Positions 1-9,676 are shown, numbered from the stretch's first letter. The stretch: 64,000 bases of DNA from Candidatus Levilactobacillus faecigallinarum (GCA_019113985.1 DXGJ01000062.1:27037-91036), one strand, 5' to 3'. Made by a program: numbers and translations. The notes: a model not told the origin generated them from the sequence alone.

Positions 1-40
1 AGCATATAATTGTCAGGCCTAACCGAAGGGGGAGAATCCC

Positions 41-793
41 GTGAAAAAATATCTCATGCAAGTGGTCATTTATACTCGGTATTTCATCAAGGTGGCGCTG
101 GACAACCCGGGCGTGCTGATTTATACGTTAGCCTTGCCCGTCTTTTTCCTGGTGTTGAACGCCCAGAAGCACCTGTTTCAGCACCTGACCACGGGACAAT
201 TCATCAACGACATCGTGCCGTTTATCGTGTGGATCGTCGTCTCCAATGCGTTGATGGCGATTGGCGACGTGGGGGCGCTACGGGAACAGGGGTACCTGAA
301 GCAGTACAAAACACTGGTGGTCAATCCGTCCGTGTTGTTGGTCAGCAAGTTTCTCGTGGCCCTCATCACGCTGTTCCTGACGACGGGGCTGGTGGGGCTG
401 ACCTGCAGTCTCCTCTTTCGGTTGGCCCCCGTGACCACGCTGCTCCAAATCTGGGGAATGCTACTGCTCACGTTCATCCCGTCAATCTGCCTTGGGTTGC
501 CGATTTTGGCCTTCACGATGCGCTTCCAGACGCTCAATACCGTGGTCAACGCAGTTCTGATGGTGGTCATGTTTGGGTCACTGGGCATCAGTGCGCTGCT
601 GAACCCGGCGGTCACCAATCTATTCGTCAATATTATCAGTCCCGTCTACTTCGACATGAACGTTTACGCCCTGGTGGCGACCGGGAACTTCGGACAATTT
701 GGTATGAGTTACCTGGTGATTACCCTGGGCTGGGTTCTGATTGGCTTGTGGAGTTACCGTCACCTGAAGCTCTTGCCAATGGAGGGGATGTAA
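41..793 (+). CDS. ABC transporter permease (ABC-2 type)
   Basis: Membrane subunit of an ABC exporter, 250 aa. About six hydrophobic segments are visible, starting at residues 20-40, with a conserved-looking loop containing YLKQYKTLVVNPSVLL that is typical of ABC-2 permeases. A GTG start is chosen because a purine-rich ribosome site (AAGGGGGAG) lies about seven bases upstream. It is followed after two bases by the ATP-binding subunit, so the pair should be co-transcribed and work together at the cell membrane. The substrate cannot be read from the sequence. Some members of this family export drugs or peptides, but that would be inference here. Confidence 0.85.
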   Translation: MKKYLMQVVIYTRYFIKVALDNPGVLIYTLALPVFFLVLNAQKHLFQHLTTGQFINDIVPFIVWIVVSNALMAIGDVGALREQGYLKQYKTLVVNPSVLLVSKFLVALITLFLTTGLVGLTCSLLFRLAPVTTLLQIWGMLLLTFIPSICLGLPILAFTMRFQTLNTVVNAVLMVVMFGSLGISALLNPAVTNLFVNIISPVYFDMNVYALVATGNFGQFGMSYLVITLGWVLIGLWSYRHLKLLPMEGM

Positions 794-795
794 GC

Positions 796-1470
796 ATGCA
801 CATCAATCACCTGAGTTACACTTTTCCCAAGGCGCATCAGCCGTTTTTCGACCAGGTCAGTTTTGACCTGGTCAGCCCGGGCATCAACTTCTTAATCGGG
901 CACAACGGGGCGGGCAAAACCACGCTGGCCGATATCTTGACGGGGCTGCGGTCGGCATCGGGGACGGATAAATTGCCCACGGACGCGATTTACCTGAATC
1001 AAAGCTTACCGATGCTGTCTTCGATTCGCGTGCGGGATGTCGCCCAACTAGTTCTGGGCATCGAGACCGGGCAAACGCACTTATCGCTAGCTGACCTGAC
1101 CCGGCGCGTCGATGTCGCCACCAGCGCCTACCTGACGCCCATCTGGGACCAACACTACCGTGAACTTTCGGGGGGCCAGCGGAAACTGGTGCAACTCTTA
1201 CTGTTCCTGCAGGTCGACCGGTCGCTGGTGGTCTTAGACGAACCCACGGCGGCCGTGGACCGGGAGAACGTCAAGCTGCTCTTCTCGGTGATGGCGGCGC
1301 ATCCCCAGCGGACCTACCTGATGATTACCCACGACGTCCGTGATATTCGGGCGTTTACCGATTACCAGGTGCTGTGGCTCCGTGACCGGCAGATTACCGG
1401 CATGACGCCGACCGAATTTCTGGAGAATAGTACGAACGCCGATTTTTTGACGGCATTTCAAGAGATTTAG
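796..1470 (+). CDS. ABC transporter ATP-binding protein
   Basis: Cytoplasmic ATPase of the exporter, 224 aa. Walker A (GHNGAGKT, about residues 35-42), the signature LSGGQ, Walker B (LVVLDEP) and the switch histidine (ITHD) are all present. The true start is the ATG at 796, with GGAGGGG just before the upstream stop codon; a longer reading in the same frame begins before the permease gene and is only a shadow of it. The gene is tightly coupled to the permease and ends at a hairpin terminator. Confidence 0.9.
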   Translation: MHINHLSYTFPKAHQPFFDQVSFDLVSPGINFLIGHNGAGKTTLADILTGLRSASGTDKLPTDAIYLNQSLPMLSSIRVRDVAQLVLGIETGQTHLSLADLTRRVDVATSAYLTPIWDQHYRELSGGQRKLVQLLLFLQVDRSLVVLDEPTAAVDRENVKLLFSVMAAHPQRTYLMITHDVRDIRAFTDYQVLWLRDRQITGMTPTEFLENSTNADFLTAFQEI

Positions 1471-1473
1471 TCA

Positions 1474-1522
1474 AAAAGGCCTTAGTCGGACTGGGTTGAT
1501 GCCAGCTCGGCTAAGGCTTTTT
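1474..1522 (+). terminator. Rho-independent terminator after the ABC exporter
   Basis: An inverted repeat (GGCCTTAGTCG paired with CGGCTAAGGC) is followed by a run of T. Confidence 0.75.
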
Positions 1523-1570
1523 CGCGGCGCTTAGACCCCATCAAATAGCGGTACAGAGCGTCCTCAATGA

Positions 1571-1790
1571 TTAATTTTTAGTACGCAACTGCCATCGGTG
1601 CTCAGCACGTTTATAGACTTTTTCATCTTCGCGCTTACCAATAGCAATAATTTCAATAATATCGATTGTTTGCTTGCTCTGGGTAAATACGATTCGCAAA
1701 CCCGCTTGTCGTTATTTTATTTTGCGACAACCGGCCAAAAGAAGTCTTTTAAAAGACTTTAATCTTGCTATTAATCAAGTCCTGCAAACG
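1571..1790 (-). pseudogene. RelE/ParE-like toxin remnant
   Basis: On the minus strand the last 40 or so codons read in one frame, including RIVFTQSKQTIDIIEIIAIG and KREDEKVYKRAEHR, and end at a TAA at 1571. This resembles the C-terminal half of RelE-type toxins. Upstream, an in-frame TAA sits just before RQAGLR, a frameshift is needed further up to read DLINSKIK, and the N-terminus and any antitoxin are missing. It is therefore a decayed toxin gene. The family call rests on the C-terminal pattern only. Confidence 0.55.
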
Positions 1791-1800
1791 CTTAAACATA

Positions 1801-1847
1801 AAAACACCCGTACCAGGTTGATAACAATCAACCTAGGACGGGTGTTA
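1801..1847 (-). terminator. Terminator of the secreted-protein gene
   Basis: Long hairpin: ACACCCG and AGGTTGAT pair with ATCAACCT and CGGGTGT. On the minus strand it ends in a T run just downstream of the stop at 1855. Confidence 0.75.
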
Positions 1848-1854
1848 GTGGCTA

Positions 1855-2664
1855 CTACCGCATAATCAGAATCAAATGACCGTTCAACGTCTTTTGTGAG
1901 AGTTTCCCCGAAAGTGGGGACCATAACGCGTATTGGGTGGCGTGATGGGCTTGCAGTTGTTGCTCAACGTAGGTCGCCATCGAAAGGGCCAGCTGGCCGT
2001 TCCCCGTAGCCTCTAGTTGCTGGTTACCATTCTTAGGGTCAATCCAGTGGGTGATATTAGGGAGCTTGTCCAGTGATGTGGCGCTTAGCTGACTTAGTTG
2101 AAGTCCCTTGGGATGCTCAATTTTAAACGCGTCGGCTAGGGGCAGCGTTTGGGGCGTCAAATCGTTAGACCAGTAGTAGTCCATAATCATCGCCAATGGG
2201 CTACTATAAACGTACCCGTCATCTTGAAGCTTGGTTCGAACGACCCGGTCGAACTGATTCTGTTGGTTATAGGTCACGGGCGAGGACAGGTGCAAGCCAT
2301 CGGATGCCGGTGCGGCCTGTTTCGTGGCCGTTCCCGGTGCCAAGAAGCCGTGCCAGATCCAGCCACCGACTTGGTGTCGCTGATTGGTCACGTAGACGTA
2401 TTCGGCGTGTTTATTCTTATGGGATAAGATGACCGAATAGGTGGCGTACCAGGTGGTGTGGGGGTAGTTCTTGATGTTGTGGTACTTGCGGGTGTGTTGC
2501 CAGTTCATCAGGTAGTGCGTGGCCGAACTACGGTTATGGTAGGCCTGGGGAAAGACGAGGGCCCCGCCACTAATCCAGGTGTAGCTACTAGCGGATGCCG
2601 TCGTGATGCCCATTAGACTGGCGAGAACGGCGACAGCTAAACTCAAGCGAAATTTGTGAAACAC
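1855..2664 (-). CDS. Secreted protein of unknown function
   Basis: A 269-aa protein with a clear Sec signal peptide (hydrophobic core about residues 8-22, likely cut after ASA). The mature part is rich in Tyr, His, Trp and Gln, and contains a VGGWIWHGFL motif of the kind seen in surface proteins of lactobacilli with SH3-like or cell-wall repeats. The C-terminal third may be a CAP-related or unknown domain; I cannot recognise catalytic residues. A strong AGGAGGAG site precedes the ATG. It is a single gene with its own terminator. The similar phrase KGYVWHGYLKP occurs in the CAP-domain protein at 42.6 kb, so the two may share a cell-wall module. Confidence 0.7.
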   Translation of the reverse strand: MFHKFRLSLAVAVLASLMGITTASASSYTWISGGALVFPQAYHNRSSATHYLMNWQHTRKYHNIKNYPHTTWYATYSVILSHKNKHAEYVYVTNQRHQVGGWIWHGFLAPGTATKQAAPASDGLHLSSPVTYNQQNQFDRVVRTKLQDDGYVYSSPLAMIMDYYWSNDLTPQTLPLADAFKIEHPKGLQLSQLSATSLDKLPNITHWIDPKNGNQQLEATGNGQLALSMATYVEQQLQAHHATQYALWSPLSGKLSQKTLNGHLILIMR

Positions 2665-2684
2665 AGTGATCTCCTCCTCAACGT

Positions 2685-2719
2685 GGTAGCGGATAACCCC
2701 GGTGTTTGTGACCGCTACC
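2685..2719. promoter_or_regulatory. Inverted repeat upstream of the secreted-protein gene
   Basis: Perfect 8-bp arms GGTAGCGG and CCGCTACC are separated by 19 bp. The repeat lies 21-55 bp upstream of the minus-strand ATG at 2664. It could be an operator or a 5' UTR stem; the sequence does not decide which. Confidence 0.35.
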
Positions 2720-2899
2720 TAGGTTTATCATACACGTTTACAAAGAGGATGGGATGAGAAAAATAAGTTTCTCTAAGCTGGAACTATCTTTGCTGCCAAC
2801 AATTACCGTTAATGTAAAAGTTATGTACAGATCATGTAAATATCCTTGTTCGGTTAAATTTCCTTTGTTAAGTTTAAGCTAATTGGGAAGTGATTACTC

Positions 2900-5800
2900 A
2901 TGACAAATATAGAGTTTCCAAAGCTTATCAGGCATATGCATCAAATCATCACAAAAGACTCCCCCGGATGTCTTATGACGCTCGGGGCGCCCATGGGGAG
3001 TGGCAAGACTTATGGCATAATTCAATATATCAGCCATAAGATGATAGCCGATTCAAGCTTTCGAGTCTTTTTTGTAGCTAATCAGTTAACGGGATTACAT
3101 GAGAATGCGTTTTTTTCGGCAATTCTTGCCGCTTACCAAGAAGCATATGGTCCATTTGCCACGACTGCTGATCAAAAGTGGTATCTCGATCAACATGTCG
3201 CAATTTTAAAATCACTGCCAAACAGCGTTGCAGCTTTATTAGAAACCCCCTTACCACCAGAGCTTAATACCAATCAAATTCATCATTTCATGGAAATCTT
3301 ATCTCAATATCATCGGCGCTATCAGAACCGACCAAGCGACAGCATTAGTGACGGTAGTGCCGATTGGCAAAACCTCAAAAACGCCTATGAAGAGGTAAAA
3401 AGGGCAATAGTTGAGACGGTTGCATCCGCTCTTCATCTCAGTGTGCCATTATCCCGTGTCGATCGACATAAGATTCAACAATACGTAGCAACCCAGAAAA
3501 CGGCGTTGACTGCCTTCTTGGTCCATTGCTTTTCAACTATCGATTTGGAAAAACGTCAATTGGTTATCCTAACATCAGCTAAGCTTATCAGCACCTATCT
3601 AGATTTTTTTACCGGGAAATCGCTACCAGTTAGTCGTAAACAGTGTCTGGGAAATGCGCTGATTGTTATTGACGAGATTGATAACTTAAAGCCCATTATT
3701 TTGGACAAAATCATTGATGATGCACAACGATTTCCAATCGACTTTTTGCCATTTTTCAAAGAAGTTTACGCAGGGGTCAATCACCCCCAAAAGAAGCGTC
3801 CCGTAGGTATTTTAAAAATTTTGCGCAAAGACCATCAACTAAGTACCTTGAAGCATCTCATCAATAATTTAGCCCAAGAGTATGAGCTTGAAGAGGACTA
3901 TAAAACTGTTAATATCCAAACCACCAACAATTTCATTTTCACATTAGATAACATCACAGAGACTACGCATGGTCCTTGGTGGAGTCGTCAGGATAAAGAG
4001 AAACAACAAGTTACAATCTACACTGGAAAATCGCCACAGGAGAATAATCTGCATTTTTATCGAATGCTCCGGCGGATGGGTCATTTTCAGATGACATTAG
4101 CCCGCTTGATCAATGACTGGGCTATGCAGTATCAACAAAAAGTCAATCGTCAACGTCAAGCATTAGATAATCAATTCAGCTTGAATGATGCCATATTAAC
4201 GATTTGTGATTGTCTGGGCTTTTCTACTGAATCCAAACAATTGATGATGGCGCTACATCAACGCTTAGGTCATCTCCACGGCAAACCATTAAATTTACCC
4301 AAGGGCCAATATGGACAATACCTACAACGAACTGGTCTTCAATTATTTTCAATGACCGATGGTGATGCACACCTCAATAGAACCTCATTGGGGGCCGTAT
4401 TCATTCAAGAAACACCGGAAAAGTTTTTATTAAAGTTAGCCCAGCGAGGACCAGTTTTAGGGGTGTCAGCAACCGTTGATGTAGAAACAGTTCTGGGGAA
4501 TTTTGATTTTAATTTTTTACGTGAACAATTAGGAGACCACTTATTAGATGGAAATCAAGATTTATCTGCAACAACACGGCAACAATTTGATGTCAGTCAG
4601 CGATGCCGTCAACAGGGGATATCCGTCAAAATCTTGCCCGTGATTTCTGAGTATGGCGACGTTGAAGATGGTCAATGCATGCGAAGGCTTATTCGAAAAA
4701 GGTTACCCGATTTTTCTGAACAATCTGTGCTTAATCCTCATCTCCGACAGCTCGAAGATATCGTTCGGCAACTAACGTGTGATATTCGACGTGTAAACGA
4801 TAACGACCAATCCTGTAGTTACTATCAAAATCGGTATTTAGATCTCTTTGACAGCTTTATTTGTTTCTTGATTCAGCCTAAAATGCCAACATTTCTGGGA
4901 CTTCAAAGCGTTTCACCCAAGTCACAGGGGGAACCTAATGAAAGTCAAATGGCAGCAACGAGTATTGGCCAGGTCTTTAATCTGTTGGCAATTATCCTTT
5001 GCTCACAAGAGAAGAATCAACCCCAATTACGATTAATAAAAAAGAAGCAAGATATAGAGAGGCAGACGATTGAAGAGCAAATCAATCAGGCACTCATGCT
5101 TCCGGAAAAAGATGAAACGCGCGTCTACTTGCTAAGCGCCTATCAAACGTTAGGGGTTGGACAAAACCTGGTTCACAATATTGGTGTACTCGAGAAAAAA
5201 TGGGCAATTAATATTGCCCCTCAAGATGCTGAGATAAGCGATTCTCGTCACCGAAAAATCGATATTTCCGGTATCTACTACGGTCCCATTACCCATATCT
5301 TTTCAAATACGAATCAGGATTTTTCGAAACAATTAACTAGAAGCTGGATTTTAAAATACTATCAACTTTATAGTCTGGTGGATAATCACGAGATATCGCT
5401 ACTTGACGTAAAAAAGTATGCACGGGCACAAAGTCAGCGACGACATGTTCCGCAACTACGCCAAAGCATTAGTTATTTTGGCGCGCAAACACGAATCGTT
5501 TTACAAGCGGCGGGACGCCTGGATCGAACCTTTAACAAGGTGCCTACTACACTAGTTGTTGTAAGTTCTGATATTCTCAATTATTTTAACGTCTTCCCAC
5601 TGCAAGATTATCAGCTCGGTCCCATTGCGCAGGCCCTACGTACTTATCAACAGCAAAAAAAGATGCCCGCTTTTACACCCGAACAAGCCACGAGAAATGA
5701 GTGGGAAAATCAAACATTAAAAACACAAAAGACGGTTGACTACTTGAAACAACACTTACAGGAACGGGGACCTGCTAATCGATTCAAACATTATCGCGAC

Positions 5801-6493
5801 GAACTTATTCATTATCCAACAGTTGGTTTCGAACACTATCATGCTAATGAGGATAAACCGGAATTTGCCTACCTCCATGAGGCCACCACTTGCTACCACG
5901 TTCAGCGGCAGGGGGAGACGTTTACCTTTTTACCAGACAACCTGGGGAACGAAATTGTCTCGGCCGAAAATACGGGGTTGACCGCAATGATGCATAATTC
6001 CCTTTTAGCAGCCCACTTTGATGCACTTCATTATCCGAAACATTGGGAAAAATTAGCTTATACGCTCAATCCGGTCCAAGCTGACAGCTACAAAGGACGA
6101 TTAGGAGAGATATGTGGGCAATGTCTACTTGAGCATTACTGGCACGTCACCTTAACTGAATTACCCTTACAATTCAACGAATTCTTTGACTTTGAAACGG
6201 CCAATAAGGTCCTCATTGATTTTAAGAATTGGCAACAGCCCCATCAACGGAATTTTAAACAGGAGCGTCAACATGTCCAAGAAAAACTGGATGTGATTCG
6301 TCAAAATAAGCCAACCGAGAATTGGCGCGTTTTAATTATTAATATTCTCCAACCGCGCGGTGATCAAGTGTTTCATATTCAGGCTGTCAATTCACAACAC
6401 ATTTTAGAGGTTCCTTACTTATTGAATCAAAAGGGCGTATTCATACTAACGCCTGCACAACAGCAAAGGGTGGCGAAATTTTTAAATGGTTAA
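2900..6493 (+). CDS. DinG/XPD-like helicase fused to a PD-(D/E)XK-type nuclease domain
   Basis: An 1197-aa protein with superfamily 2 helicase motifs spread over its first 880 residues: Walker A GAPMGSGKT (29-37), DEID box (258-261), motif III SAT (523-525) and motif VI QAAGRLDRT (869-877). The QxxGRxxR form of motif VI is characteristic of the DinG/XPD/Rad3 group. Large insertions separate the motifs. Near the C-terminus, E1070, D1097 and D1107-x-K1109 have the spacing of a PD-(D/E)XK endonuclease core. The gene overlaps the next one by 8 bp, which suggests translational coupling. Codon use is AT-richer than in flanking genes, suggesting transfer. Known DinG helicases unwind R-loops; the nuclease call and the role in defence are inference. 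Confidence 0.65.
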   Translation: MTNIEFPKLIRHMHQIITKDSPGCLMTLGAPMGSGKTYGIIQYISHKMIADSSFRVFFVANQLTGLHENAFFSAILAAYQEAYGPFATTADQKWYLDQHVAILKSLPNSVAALLETPLPPELNTNQIHHFMEILSQYHRRYQNRPSDSISDGSADWQNLKNAYEEVKRAIVETVASALHLSVPLSRVDRHKIQQYVATQKTALTAFLVHCFSTIDLEKRQLVILTSAKLISTYLDFFTGKSLPVSRKQCLGNALIVIDEIDNLKPIILDKIIDDAQRFPIDFLPFFKEVYAGVNHPQKKRPVGILKILRKDHQLSTLKHLINNLAQEYELEEDYKTVNIQTTNNFIFTLDNITETTHGPWWSRQDKEKQQVTIYTGKSPQENNLHFYRMLRRMGHFQMTLARLINDWAMQYQQKVNRQRQALDNQFSLNDAILTICDCLGFSTESKQLMMALHQRLGHLHGKPLNLPKGQYGQYLQRTGLQLFSMTDGDAHLNRTSLGAVFIQETPEKFLLKLAQRGPVLGVSATVDVETVLGNFDFNFLREQLGDHLLDGNQDLSATTRQQFDVSQRCRQQGISVKILPVISEYGDVEDGQCMRRLIRKRLPDFSEQSVLNPHLRQLEDIVRQLTCDIRRVNDNDQSCSYYQNRYLDLFDSFICFLIQPKMPTFLGLQSVSPKSQGEPNESQMAATSIGQVFNLLAIILCSQEKNQPQLRLIKKKQDIERQTIEEQINQALMLPEKDETRVYLLSAYQTLGVGQNLVHNIGVLEKKWAINIAPQDAEISDSRHRKIDISGIYYGPITHIFSNTNQDFSKQLTRSWILKYYQLYSLVDNHEISLLDVKKYARAQSQRRHVPQLRQSISYFGAQTRIVLQAAGRLDRTFNKVPTTLVVVSSDILNYFNVFPLQDYQLGPIAQALRTYQQQKKMPAFTPEQATRNEWENQTLKTQKTVDYLKQHLQERGPANRFKHYRDELIHYPTVGFEHYHANEDKPEFAYLHEATTCYHVQRQGETFTFLPDNLGNEIVSAENTGLTAMMHNSLLAAHFDALHYPKHWEKLAYTLNPVQADSYKGRLGEICGQCLLEHYWHVTLTELPLQFNEFFDFETANKVLIDFKNWQQPHQRNFKQERQHVQEKLDVIRQNKPTENWRVLIINILQPRGDQVFHIQAVNSQHILEVPYLLNQKGVFILTPAQQQRVAKFLNG

Positions 6494-8567
6494 TCATTCT
6501 GAAATGACCCTGACTAACAAGATTTCCTTTCAACTTGATGAAATCGGCTTTGATCAACGCTACAGACTACTCTTGGTTGAAACACTCGCTCCTCAAAAAC
6601 TAACAGATTGGTTTAACGCCTGTCCAATCTTAGCGATGCACCGTTTACGACGTCATGTTAATCCCCAAACGAAAAAGTCGGATGGACCCTATCGTTATTT
6701 GGCGATGGTGGACCGCCTGATTAACTTACCCCGATTAGACGCAATTCATGTAACACCGGTCAGAGTACGTCAGGCGCTTCAACAGGGAATTACGTCGGAT
6801 ACCATCGTCTTTATGATGCTTAAACAGCTCACTCAGTGCCGTATTGAAGATAATGTTCTTGGCAACTATGATGCTGTAAGTGATTTATATTTAACACTGT
6901 CCCATGGCTATAAGAAACAGAAACACACTTTGGTTGTCATTGAAGTCAAGTTAGATAATCGTGTTTTACGTTTGATTAGTAGAACTTTTACGGAGGTCTC
7001 CAGAAAGGGCTATGTCATTAGCGGTGATTGCTTAAAATGGTCTAACGGTGGTCCAGGGCCATTTTTTAAGAAAGCTAGTCATAATGGTATTAAGAATTTA
7101 ACAACTTTTTTATCGCTACAGGATTTCCAAAAATTTAATAACAGTAAAGCCGGTATTGCCTATCGCTTGATGACGCAACTACGAGAGAGATATCTCGATT
7201 GTTTTAAAATCGTACCAAGTTTTTGCGCTTACCCCGTACAAAATTATACGGGGCGGTTAAAAACCACTGCAGAACAGCAAGCTCTAAAAATGCTGGCAAA
7301 TCGTCCCTTGAACATCGTAACAGCTTCTAGCGATGATAAAGTTCAAAATATGGCCAATTATTTAGTAGTGCAATTAGAGCGGAGCCCCCGACTGCAAAAA
7401 AATCGAACCATTATAACAACCAGTTCTAAACCCAAACCTGGGTTAAATATACAGGTTGTGCAAGATCTTTCCGACCCCACGTATTTAATGGGGTCGGCAA
7501 CAACCATCATTCAACACGTAACCGTTAATAACTTCGGTCAAAGTGACGAGAATTTCCAATTCCAATGGCGCGTTAAATCAGGACAGGATATATGGGATGA
7601 TCCGAGGTTTCGAACAACCATTTATCAATTAGGGGTTAAACAAGATGTCTATTGTCATCAGTTGAATTTTCCCTCGGATGTGGAGGCCCAGTTTGCCGCT
7701 AAATATCGTTATTTTGATTTTCATGAATTAGATGAACAAACCGTGCAAGTTACGTACCTAGACATTAACGCAGATAAGCGGCAACTAAACTTTAAACGAT
7801 TTCGGTTGAACATGGGTCAACATAATGAACCGCCCACCGAAATTGAACAGGCTGCTTGTGCAATTTGGCAGTGTCCTGATGAAAATTCCAAATTGTTGTT
7901 AGGCGGTCTTCAAGTTGACAACCAACTCTTTGCCATTTATAGAAGTGATTTGGAAACAGTTCCCGATTTGTCCAAGATAAAAACAGCGCTGGTTGCCGCA
8001 AATCAAAGCGATTATGTTAATTTGGCTGATTTAAAATTAGTTGCTCAAGACGTCTTGTTAGAAAACAAAAAAGATGTCTTACATAAACAACAACTAATTG
8101 CAGACTTACAAAAAATTCCTACGGGACGGTTGACGATTGCAGAGCTTCGCCAAAGTATCTCACAAAATTGGCGTTCAAATGTGATGAAGCGTTTTGCGGA
8201 TGATTACCATGCCAGTTATGATAAATGGCTCTATCTCCCGATTCGTCGTAAACAATTCGACGCCTATTGGGTTGGTATGTACGGAAGTGGCTTACTGAAC
8301 ATTGCAGGAGATGCCTACTATTTTGTGGGCCAGCAACAACAACTAGACGTAAAGGTTTCACGTGCCGTTCCTTTAAAGAAACTAGTTTCGGTGAACAGCC
8401 ATCAGTCGGTAACCGAAAGTCAGTTAGCATTTGATGTCTTAGCGAACCTCATGCAGGTTGGTTTCGTTCGGTACAATCAATACACGGTTTTACCATTTCC
8501 GTTTAAGTATATTCGAGAATATAACGATATATTAAAACATCGAGACAAAAGGGGCTTGCCAAATTGA
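6486..8567 (+). CDS. Putative PIWI/Argonaute-like (pPIWI_RE-type) protein
   Basis: A 693-aa protein I do not recognise with certainty. Its C-terminus (YNQYTVLPFPFKYIREY, ending about residue 679) resembles the end of PIWI domains, where a Pro-x-Pro-x-x-Tyr segment closes the RNase H fold. An IQHVT motif (342-346) and a region RPLNIVTASSDD before it fit a MID-to-PIWI transition. The published pPIWI_RE systems combine such a protein with a DinG helicase and a restriction-endonuclease-fold protein, which matches the neighbour upstream. The canonical DEDX catalytic tetrad of active Argonautes is not evident. It starts inside the end of the helicase gene. Alternative: an unrelated helicase partner. 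Confidence 0.5.
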   Translation: MVNHSEMTLTNKISFQLDEIGFDQRYRLLLVETLAPQKLTDWFNACPILAMHRLRRHVNPQTKKSDGPYRYLAMVDRLINLPRLDAIHVTPVRVRQALQQGITSDTIVFMMLKQLTQCRIEDNVLGNYDAVSDLYLTLSHGYKKQKHTLVVIEVKLDNRVLRLISRTFTEVSRKGYVISGDCLKWSNGGPGPFFKKASHNGIKNLTTFLSLQDFQKFNNSKAGIAYRLMTQLRERYLDCFKIVPSFCAYPVQNYTGRLKTTAEQQALKMLANRPLNIVTASSDDKVQNMANYLVVQLERSPRLQKNRTIITTSSKPKPGLNIQVVQDLSDPTYLMGSATTIIQHVTVNNFGQSDENFQFQWRVKSGQDIWDDPRFRTTIYQLGVKQDVYCHQLNFPSDVEAQFAAKYRYFDFHELDEQTVQVTYLDINADKRQLNFKRFRLNMGQHNEPPTEIEQAACAIWQCPDENSKLLLGGLQVDNQLFAIYRSDLETVPDLSKIKTALVAANQSDYVNLADLKLVAQDVLLENKKDVLHKQQLIADLQKIPTGRLTIAELRQSISQNWRSNVMKRFADDYHASYDKWLYLPIRRKQFDAYWVGMYGSGLLNIAGDAYYFVGQQQQLDVKVSRAVPLKKLVSVNSHQSVTESQLAFDVLANLMQVGFVRYNQYTVLPFPFKYIREYNDILKHRDKRGLPN

Positions 8568-8797
8568 TTAAATTAAAGGTACTACGCAGACTTAATCTTT
8601 AAAAAAGAGAAGTGTAAGGCTTTAATCGATGAATACGGAACGACTCTAAGTCTGGTTCTAGAAAGTTGATGCAATGCTGCTTTATATTCAACCCTAACAA
8701 AATTGTCGGCTTTCCACCCCGGTAGCGTTATACTCGTCATTGAGTCATAATTGATGAGATATGGTGATCACAAACCATAACGGGGAGGCAATTCAAC

Positions 8798-9670
8798 ATG
8801 CATAAGATTCATTGGCAACGGGCAGTGCGGCGACTGGGGATGTTAGCCGGACTCGTCTTACTCCTAAGCGGGTGTGGGCAAGTCACCAAAACGTCTACGC
8901 CGGCCAAGGTCGCGCAAACCACTTACGGTGACCGGTACGTACCGACCCTGTTTTTCCACGGATATGGCAGTAGCGCCAACGCCGAGATGCACATGATCCA
9001 CGCGGCGGAAGCGGCCGGCGTCACTAAGACCGTCCTGCGCGCCACGGTCGCCAAGAACGGCACCGTCACCTGGCGTGGGCAGTTTAAGCAGGGGGATTAC
9101 CATCCCTTAGTGGCCGTGGAATTCAAAGATAACCAGAACGGTGACTACCAAACTACGGCGGGCTGGGCCAAACGCATCATCAAAGGGCTTCAGCAGTCCT
9201 ACCACATCACAAAATTTAACGTGGTCGGCCACTCGATGGGCAACATGGCCATTATGTACTACCTACTCGCTAACGGGCAGAACCGCCACTTGCCACAATT
9301 ACAGAGGCAAGTGGACATCGCGGGGCACTTCAACGGTATCCTGGGGATGAATGATCAGCCCAACCGGATGAAGTTGACCACCGCGGGGAAGCCCACCAAA
9401 ATGGACCGCGATTACCAGCAACTGTTGGCACTCCGGCAACGGTTCCCACGGCAGATTCGCGTGTTGAACATTTACGGCGACAAGAACGATGGCACGCACT
9501 CGGACGGCCGCGTCAGCAACGCCTCGTCGAAGTCGTTGCGCTACCTGGTTCAAAGCCGGGCAACGTCCTACCAGGAACACCGCATCGTGGGACCCAATGC
9601 CCAGCATAGTAAGTTACATGATAACGCTCAGGTCGACCGGGCCCTGATAAAGTTTTTGTGGGGGAAGTAG
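8798..9670 (+). CDS. Alpha/beta hydrolase lipoprotein, DUF915 family
   Basis: A 290-aa surface hydrolase. The signal peptide ends in a lipobox (LLLSGC), so the protein is probably lipid-anchored on the outer face of the membrane. The fold is recognisable from the oxyanion strand FFHGYGSS, the nucleophile elbow GHSMG, an acidic residue in YGDKNDGTHSDGRV and a late histidine in HSKLHDNAQV. DUF915 proteins are common in lactobacilli and are presumed esterases or lipases with unknown physiological substrate. A strong GGGGAGG site precedes the ATG. It is a single gene closed by a strong terminator. Confidence 0.85.
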   Translation: MHKIHWQRAVRRLGMLAGLVLLLSGCGQVTKTSTPAKVAQTTYGDRYVPTLFFHGYGSSANAEMHMIHAAEAAGVTKTVLRATVAKNGTVTWRGQFKQGDYHPLVAVEFKDNQNGDYQTTAGWAKRIIKGLQQSYHITKFNVVGHSMGNMAIMYYLLANGQNRHLPQLQRQVDIAGHFNGILGMNDQPNRMKLTTAGKPTKMDRDYQQLLALRQRFPRQIRVLNIYGDKNDGTHSDGRVSNASSKSLRYLVQSRATSYQEHRIVGPNAQHSKLHDNAQVDRALIKFLWGK

Positions 9671-9676
9671 CCCGGT

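Noticed and set aside
10..795. Long open frame upstream of the ATP-binding subunit suggesting a 486-aa protein
   Set aside because: It overlaps the permease gene in another frame, has no membrane or domain features, and the ABC ATPase has its own start and ribosome site at 796.
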